From assembly GCA_018713335.1 (NCBI GenBank), contig DVOW01000014.1, positions 1 to 53,840 of the forward strand: DNA of 53,840 bases, written 5' to 3'. Source of the DNA: Candidatus Merdivicinus intestinigallinarum. Its GTDB lineage: Bacteria > Bacillota > Clostridia > Oscillospirales > Ruminococcaceae. This document shows, piece after piece, positions 49,916-53,840 of this stretch (its first letter is position 1; each line of letters begins with the position of its first letter). Under the pieces are notes generated by a model, which saw only the letters and a program-made list of their open reading frames with translations, searched no databases and had not been told where the DNA came from. Position numbers and translations under genes: made by a program.

Positions 49916-50994
49916 AGCGGTATCAGGTCATCAAAGCCCGGCTTTCGGGGATCTTGCTGTGCAGCGGGTGCCTGTTTTTAGGGCTTTTGCTGCTGACCCG
50001 GGGCAAGGAGGCAGCCCAGGGGGTGAAGGAGGGGCTTGTCCTCTGCGCTCAGTCGGTGATCCCCTCTCTCTTTCTGTTCCTGGCCTTTTCGGATTTCCTC
50101 TCCCTGACCCGGGCTGGGGAGCTGCTGGCAAAGCCCTTCTTTTTCCTGGGGCAGCTGTTCGGCGCGCCCTCCTGCGCCGCCTCCGTCTTTCTCCTTTCCC
50201 TGGTGGGCGGATACCCGGTGGGGGCCAGGATGCTGGCACGGTTTGCGGAGGCGGGGCAGATTTCCAAAAAGACCGCGGAAAAGCTCCTGTGCTGCTGCGT
50301 CAACGCCTCCCCGGCCTTCCTCATTGTGGGGGTGGCGATCCCCTGCTTTGGCAGCGCAAAGGTGGGCGGGGTTATGTACGGCAGCCAGATTCTGGCGGCC
50401 CTGCTCACGGGGATCCTGGCTAGGCTTTTGTACGGGCCGGGAGAAGAACCGGGGCGGATTTCCCCAAAACGGGAGTTTCCCCCCTTGGCCCAGGGGTTTG
50501 TGGAGGCGGTGACCAGCGCATCCCGGAGCATTTTGCTCATCTGCGGCTTTGTAGTGGTGTTTTCCGCCGTTTCCCACGGGCTCTCCTTCCTGCCTTACGG
50601 GGAGGACTGGGCCGGGCTTTTGGAAGTCACCGTCGGGTGTGCCGGACTGCCGGGCCGGGGGTTCTGGGAGATGCTGGTGTTGGGGACGGTTTACACAGCT
50701 TTCGGCGGCGTCTGTGTCTGGATGCAGATTTCCTGCTTTTTACGGGGGACCGGCATCCGGATGCGGAAATTCATCCTGTTCCGGGGGATCTATGTGTTCT
50801 TTTCCCTGCTTTTCACCATCCTAGCGGCAAAGCAGCTGCGGCTCCCGGAGGAGGTCTTTTCCACCTTTTCCAAGGCTTTGCCCATGCGGGGAGGCGCGAC
50901 TGCCGGCGCGGCAGCTTTGCTTATCCTCCTTTGCCTCATGCTCTTGCTCTGCGGGCGGCGGTGTGGTATAATAAAGAAGAAAAATGTCCGCTGA
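49912..50994 (+). CDS. ylbJ: Sporulation integral membrane protein YlbJ
   Basis: A 360-residue membrane protein with eight or more helices and nucleoside-recognition (gate) blocks. SVIPSLFLFLAFSDFL, GGYPVGARMLARFAEAGQISKKTAEKLL in parts, CCCVNASPAFLIVGV and the second-half FVEAVTSASRSILLICGFVVVFS are the YlbJ signatures. In Bacillus it is needed for heat-resistant spores. It is coupled to yqfC by an ATGA overlap, a gene order different from Bacillus, where these genes are far apart. Confidence 0.92.
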   Translation: MKRYQVIKARLSGILLCSGCLFLGLLLLTRGKEAAQGVKEGLVLCAQSVIPSLFLFLAFSDFLSLTRAGELLAKPFFFLGQLFGAPSCAASVFLLSLVGGYPVGARMLARFAEAGQISKKTAEKLLCCCVNASPAFLIVGVAIPCFGSAKVGGVMYGSQILAALLTGILARLLYGPGEEPGRISPKREFPPLAQGFVEAVTSASRSILLICGFVVVFSAVSHGLSFLPYGEDWAGLLEVTVGCAGLPGRGFWEMLVLGTVYTAFGGVCVWMQISCFLRGTGIRMRKFILFRGIYVFFSLLFTILAAKQLRLPEEVFSTFSKALPMRGGATAGAAALLILLCLMLLLCGRRCGIIKKKNVR

Positions 50995-51032
50995 TCTGCG
51001 GGCGGCGGTTGTCCCCAAAAAGGAGGGGCTTT

Positions 51033-51251
51033 ATGAAAAATATCTACTTTGGCCGGCGGATTGAGCCGGCCTGCGAATACTGCGAGCTGGGCAGCCCCAC
51101 AAAGGACGGCCAGATGATCCTATGCCGGAAAAACGGGGTGGTGGCCCCCTGCTTTTCCTGCCGGAAATTCACCTACGCCCCCTTGAAGCGGCGGCCCAGC
51201 CGTCCCCAGATCCTGCCGGAATACTCCAAGGAGGATTTCCGCATCGACTAA
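51033..51251 (+). CDS. Small Cys-rich protein, unknown function
   Basis: A 72-residue protein starting MKNIYFGRRIEPACEYCELG. It has CxxC at residues about 14-17, a single Cys after MIL, and a second CFSC near residue 45, so it likely binds one zinc ion. The end is basic (KFTYAPLKRRPSRPQ). AAGGAGGGG lies upstream of the ATG. It sits between ylbJ and the rluA-like gene and is probably co-transcribed. A short upstream extension in the same frame overlaps ylbJ and is not needed. The family is not recognised, though its place in a sporulation cluster may be meaningful. Confidence 0.7.
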   Translation: MKNIYFGRRIEPACEYCELGSPTKDGQMILCRKNGVVAPCFSCRKFTYAPLKRRPSRPQILPEYSKEDFRID

Positions 51252-51269
51252 CAGACAGGAGGAATCGTT

Positions 51270-52232
51270 ATCCGCAGCTTTGTCATCAACGCAAACGACG
51301 CGGGCCAGCGGCTGGACAAGTACCTTTCCAAGGCCGTCCGGCTCCTGCCCCAAAGCCTGCTTTACAAATACCTGCGCTTAAAGCGCATCAAGGTCAACGG
51401 CAAAAAAAGCGAGATCCGCTACCGGCTCAAAGAGGGCGACCGGGTGGACCTTTACATTAACGACGAGTTTTTCGCGGAGGAAAACGCCCCTTCCTTCCTG
51501 CTGGCCAAGCCGGACGTCAAGGTGGTTTACGAGGACGAAAACATTCTCTTAGCGGACAAGCCCCAGGGACTCATTGTCCATGAGGACGCCGGGGAAAGCG
51601 TGGACACCCTCATCAACCGGGTGAAACGCTATCTGTATGAAAAGGGAGAATATATCCCGGAACAGGAGGCCTCCTTCGCCCCGGCCCTCTGCAACCGCAT
51701 CGACCGGAACACCGGCGGCATCGTCATTGTGGCCAAAAACGCGGAATCCCTGCGGATCCTCAACGAGGCCATCAAAAACCGGGAGCTGTCGAAATTCTAC
51801 CTCTGTCTGGTGAAGGGCGTCCCCTCCCCCAGGGAGGCTACCTTAACCCACTATCACATGAAAAATGAAGCGGAAAACAAGGCCATTGTTTTGGACAAGC
51901 CCCGGCCCGGCGCCAGGACCATGGTGACCCATTACCGGGTTTTGCAGTCAAACGGCCGCTTTTCCCTGCTGGAGGTGGAGCTGGAAACCGGCCGCACCCA
52001 CCAGATCCGTGCCCAGATGGCCCACATCGGCTGCCCTTTGGTGGGGGACGGGAAATACTCCGTCAACGCCGCCGACCGGAAAAAGGGGTTTTCCTACCAG
52101 GCCCTGTATTCCTACAAGCTGCGGTTTGATTTCCGGGAGGAGCACAGTCTTTCTTATTTAAAAGGAAAAACTTTTCAGGTGGAGGATGTCTGGTTCGCCA
52201 AAAACGGCATACCGGACGCTTTGGCGGAATAG
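51270..52232 (+). CDS. RluA family pseudouridine synthase with an S4 domain (apparent AUC start)
   Basis: A 320-residue RNA pseudouridine synthase. Residues 1-75 are an S4 RNA-binding domain (FVINANDAGQRLDKYLSKA, RLKRIKVNGKK, LKEGDRVDLYIND). The catalytic domain has Asp in CNRIDRNTGGIVI, then ELSKFYLCLVKG, and LETGRTHQIRAQMAHIGCPLVGD. Between the stop of the preceding gene at 51251 and residue 59 there is no in-frame ATG, GTG or TTG. A perfect AGGAGG at 51257-51262 stands seven bases before an ATC that aligns with the usual Met of such proteins. Starting at the ATG at 51444 would remove the S4 domain. Start therefore inferred as AUC. The RNA target is unknown. Confidence 0.85.
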   Translation: MRSFVINANDAGQRLDKYLSKAVRLLPQSLLYKYLRLKRIKVNGKKSEIRYRLKEGDRVDLYINDEFFAEENAPSFLLAKPDVKVVYEDENILLADKPQGLIVHEDAGESVDTLINRVKRYLYEKGEYIPEQEASFAPALCNRIDRNTGGIVIVAKNAESLRILNEAIKNRELSKFYLCLVKGVPSPREATLTHYHMKNEAENKAIVLDKPRPGARTMVTHYRVLQSNGRFSLLEVELETGRTHQIRAQMAHIGCPLVGDGKYSVNAADRKKGFSYQALYSYKLRFDFREEHSLSYLKGKTFQVEDVWFAKNGIPDALAE

Positions 52233-52272
52233 GATAGAATATGGAAAACCATATTGTGTCCGGAGGTGGGCC

Positions 52273-52569
52273 ATGGAAACCAGTATGGAAGCCCTGCGGC
52301 GGAAGGAGATTGTCAATCTGAAGGACGGTTCCAAGCTGGGCTACGCCGACGATGCGGTCTTAGATGTGGAAACAGCCCGGGTACTACGGCTGGTGGTCAA
52401 AGGCCGGGCCAGGTGCTTCGGGCTTTTGGGCCGCCAGTCCGACCTGCTAATCCCCTGGGAGGACATCCAGGTCATCGGGGAGGACACCATCCTCATCAAC
52501 ATGACCGACTGCCCCAAAGAGTCCATTCCCAAGCGGTTCAAATGGCTGGATTTTTGGAACAATTTGTAA
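52273..52569 (+). CDS. ymxH: YlmC/YmxH family sporulation protein (PRC-barrel)
   Basis: A 98-residue protein matching YlmC/YmxH: ALRRKEIVNLKDGSKLGYADDAVLD in two blocks, then LLGRQSDLLIPWEDIQVIGEDTILI and the C-terminal IPKRFKWLDFW. The fold is a PRC-barrel. GGAGG lies seven bases before the ATG at 52273; a frame extending upstream into the rluA-like gene is rejected. In other Clostridia such genes are sporulation associated; the biochemical role is unknown. It is followed immediately by a strong terminator. Confidence 0.9.
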   Translation: METSMEALRRKEIVNLKDGSKLGYADDAVLDVETARVLRLVVKGRARCFGLLGRQSDLLIPWEDIQVIGEDTILINMTDCPKESIPKRFKWLDFWNNL

Positions 52570-52597
52570 AGGAAGCTGGGTTTTAGCTTCCTTTTTT
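52568..52597 (+). terminator. Terminator of ymxH
   Basis: Stem AAAGGAAGCT/AGCTTCCTTT (52568-52577, 52585-52594) with a run of six T; it overlaps the ymxH stop codon. Confidence 0.9.
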
Positions 52598-52800
52598 CTT
52601 GTATTTTTTAAAATTTCCTGTTTTTTCAGAAAATATCAGGAATTTATTCAGCTTATTCCTTGATATATCCTGTTTATCTGTAAATTCTCCTGATTTCTTT
52701 GATTTTCAAAAAACAGAATAAAAAATGAGAATCAAAGAGAAATCGAGGTAAATCGAGAGAAAACGAGAGAAATGGGGCTGTAAATTAAAAAAACGCCGAT
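52598..52800. other. AT-rich noncoding block with short repeated motifs
   Basis: About 200 bases far lower in GC than all flanking genes. The first part repeats TTCCTGTTTT/ATCCTGTTT/CTCCTGATTT-like words on the plus strand (near 52614, 52665, 52687) with an opposite ATCAGGAAT. The second part (52732-52772) is a near-tandem run of GAGAAA/CGAGA-type words. No gene is present. It may be a binding region, a replication or transcription feature, or simply low-complexity DNA. Confidence 0.5.
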
Positions 52801-52807
52801 TTTCCGG

Positions 52808-52836
52808 TTGACTTTCCATTTGCCATCCGTTATAAT
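52808..52836 (+). promoter_or_regulatory. Promoter of rplM-rpsI
   Basis: TTGACT (52808-52813), spacer 17, perfect TATAAT (52831-52836). Confidence 0.85.
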
Positions 52837-52842
52837 AGGGTA

Positions 52843-52907
52843 CGTTGTGAAAATAACGCCCTGCCCTGTGATTGGACGGGCTGATTCCAAGAATTTGAAC
52901 TGGAGGT
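52843..52907 (+). promoter_or_regulatory. rplM leader with possible L13-type regulatory hairpin
   Basis: The leader of about 70 bases can form GCCC/GGGC (52858-52882) and a CCAA/TTG plus CTGG element just before GGAGGT. L13 leaders are known to be self-regulated in Firmicutes; a match to that motif is not shown here. Confidence 0.35.
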
Positions 52908-52913
52908 ACCCAT

Positions 52914-53342
52914 ATGTCTACTACTTTGGTAAAACCTGCTGAAGTTAGCCGCAAGTGGTATATCCTGGACGCGACCAACAAGCCCCTGGGCCGTGTCGCT
53001 GCCAAGGCTGCCCACCTGCTCCGCGGCAAACACAAACCCACCTTTACTCCCAACGTTGACTGCGGCGATTTCGTCATCATCGTCAACGCTGACAAAGCCA
53101 TCCTCACCGGCAAAAAGATGGAGCAGAAATTCCTGCGCTGGCACACCGGCTGGATCGGCCACCTGAAAGAAGTCTCCTACAAAGACCTGATGCAGAACAA
53201 TCCTGAGAAAGCCATGCAGGTTGCTGTGAAGGGCATGCTTCCCTCCAACACCCTGGGCCGCAAACAGATTGGCCGTCTGCACGTTTACAAAGGCTCTGAG
53301 CATGTGAACCAGGCTCAGAAACCCGAAGTTTACGAGTTTTAA
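52914..53342 (+). CDS. rplM: 50S ribosomal protein L13
   Basis: A 142-residue protein with the standard L13 blocks: KWYILDATNKPLGRVAAKAAHLLRGK in pieces, GDFVIIVNADKAILTGKK, and AVKGMLPSNTLGRKQIGRLHVY. It binds 23S rRNA early in assembly of the large subunit. GGAGGT precedes the ATG by six bases. It has its own promoter and is followed 22 bases later by rpsI, the usual conserved pair. Codon use is strongly biased, with frequent GCT and CGT, as expected for a highly expressed gene. Confidence 0.98.
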   Translation: MSTTLVKPAEVSRKWYILDATNKPLGRVAAKAAHLLRGKHKPTFTPNVDCGDFVIIVNADKAILTGKKMEQKFLRWHTGWIGHLKEVSYKDLMQNNPEKAMQVAVKGMLPSNTLGRKQIGRLHVYKGSEHVNQAQKPEVYEF

Positions 53343-53364
53343 TCAGTGAAAGGAGGCTATTAGA

Positions 53365-53763
53365 ATGTACGAATCCAAACCTTACTTCTACGGCACCGGC
53401 AGAAGAAAACATTCTGTCGCCCGCGTCCGCGTTTACCAGGGCACCGGCAAAATCACCATCAATGGCCGCGACATTGACGATTACTTCGGCCTGGACACCC
53501 TGAAAACCATCGCCCGTCAGCCTCTGGCCCTGACCGAGACTGAAGGCAAATTTGACATCGTCTGCACTCTGGCAGGCGGCGGCGTTACCGGCCAGGCTGG
53601 CGCTCTGCGTCACGGCCTTTCCCGCGCTCTGCTTCAGTACGATCCCGAGCTGCGCCCCGTTCTGAAAAAAGCTGGTTTCCTGACCCGCGACCCCAGAATG
53701 AAAGAAAGAAAGAAATACGGCCTCAAGGCTGCCCGTCGCGCTCCGCAGTTCAGCAAGCGCTAA
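53365..53763 (+). CDS. rpsI: 30S ribosomal protein S9
   Basis: A 132-residue protein with the S9 signature [20 protein letters not shown] split over the central part, [14 protein letters not shown] near the start, and the typical C-terminal tail [24 protein letters not shown] that reaches the ribosomal P site. It follows rplM in the same transcript with AAAGGAGG before the ATG. Complete, normal length, and biased codon use. Confidence 0.98.
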   Translation: MYESKPYFYGTGRRKHSVARVRVYQGTGKITINGRDIDDYFGLDTLKTIARQPLALTETEGKFDIVCTLAGGGVTGQAGALRHGLSRALLQYDPELRPVLKKAGFLTRDPRMKERKKYGLKAARRAPQFSKR

Positions 53764-53781
53764 ACTTTATCAAAAGTGGTC

Positions 53782-53818
53782 AAAAACCCCGGAACTACGC
53801 GGTTTCCGGGGTTTTTCC
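53782..53818 (+). terminator. Terminator of rplM-rpsI
   Basis: Stem AAAAACCCCGGAA/TTCCGGGGTTTTT with a short loop and T-run, 18 bases after the rpsI stop. Confidence 0.9.
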
Positions 53819-53840
53819 TTTTCAAATGGTTTGACGCAAT

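Overview
The window looks like chromosomal DNA from a spore-forming, anaerobic, high-GC member of the Clostridia, most likely a gut Oscillospirales/Ruminococcaceae-type organism. This is inferred from gene content: sporulation genes (yqfC, yqfD, ylbJ, ymxH), an [FeFe] hydrogenase and its maturase HydF, anaerobic cobalamin genes, AGGAGG-type ribosome binding sites, and very regular sigma-A promoters with 17-base spacers. No rRNA, tRNA, CRISPR array, transposase or prophage gene was seen.

Layout. 1-2.9 kb: a cut-off APH-like kinase and an ABC exporter pair. 2.9-5.4 kb: araB-araD, convergent with the exporter. 5.4-7.7 kb: a response-regulator/GGDEF protein with a SUKH-like protein. 7.8-8.4 kb: a dense block of structured intergenic repeats. 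8.4-18.9 kb: a 12-gene cobalamin operon on the minus strand (cobK, cbiA, cobT, cobU, cobS, a short CobU-like gene, cobC, cbiB, cobD, cbiP, cobA/cobO, cbiC). It has the late and lower-ligand steps plus cobK and cbiC, but no corrin-ring methyltransferases and no room for a B12 riboswitch. 18.9-25.4 kb: an eight-gene minus-strand operon led by an (alpha/alpha)6-type glycosidase and coaBC. 25.4-28.8 kb: a plus-strand run with a membrane protein, a YgjP-type metalloprotease, hydF and a lipoprotein. 28.9-31.5 kb: an unusual fusion of a sugar-isomerase-like TIM barrel with an acyl-CoA ligase. 31.5-36 kb: repeats, galE, a small kinase, CoA-disulfide reductase/rhodanese and TfoX. 36-43.5 kb: a polyamine operon (speD, speA, speE, speB, NUDIX, carboxyspermidine dehydrogenase, carboxyspermidine decarboxylase) behind a roughly 410-base leader that ends in an intrinsic terminator. 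43.5-45.5 kb: a hairpin array and an [FeFe] hydrogenase. 45.6-48.2 kb: a HisRS-like gene, an HD protein and a YitT protein. 48.3-52.6 kb: sporulation genes, a small Cys-rich protein, and an RluA pseudouridine synthase that seems to start at AUC. 52.6-53.8 kb: an AT-rich block, then rplM-rpsI.

How the parts fit. The polyamine operon can take arginine to agmatine, putrescine and spermidine, and also carries the carboxyspermidine route. HydF would help mature the hydrogenase, although HydE and HydG are not here. The sporulation genes form a divergent pair sharing one intergenic promoter region.

The least ordinary signals are not genes. At least three families of intergenic hairpins keep constant ends or loops while both arms change in a compensating way. 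A D-C-A composite of such elements follows both cbiC and the fusion gene. The speD leader also looks like an unassigned RNA regulator. These, with the TIM-barrel/ligase fusion, are the best candidates for something undescribed.
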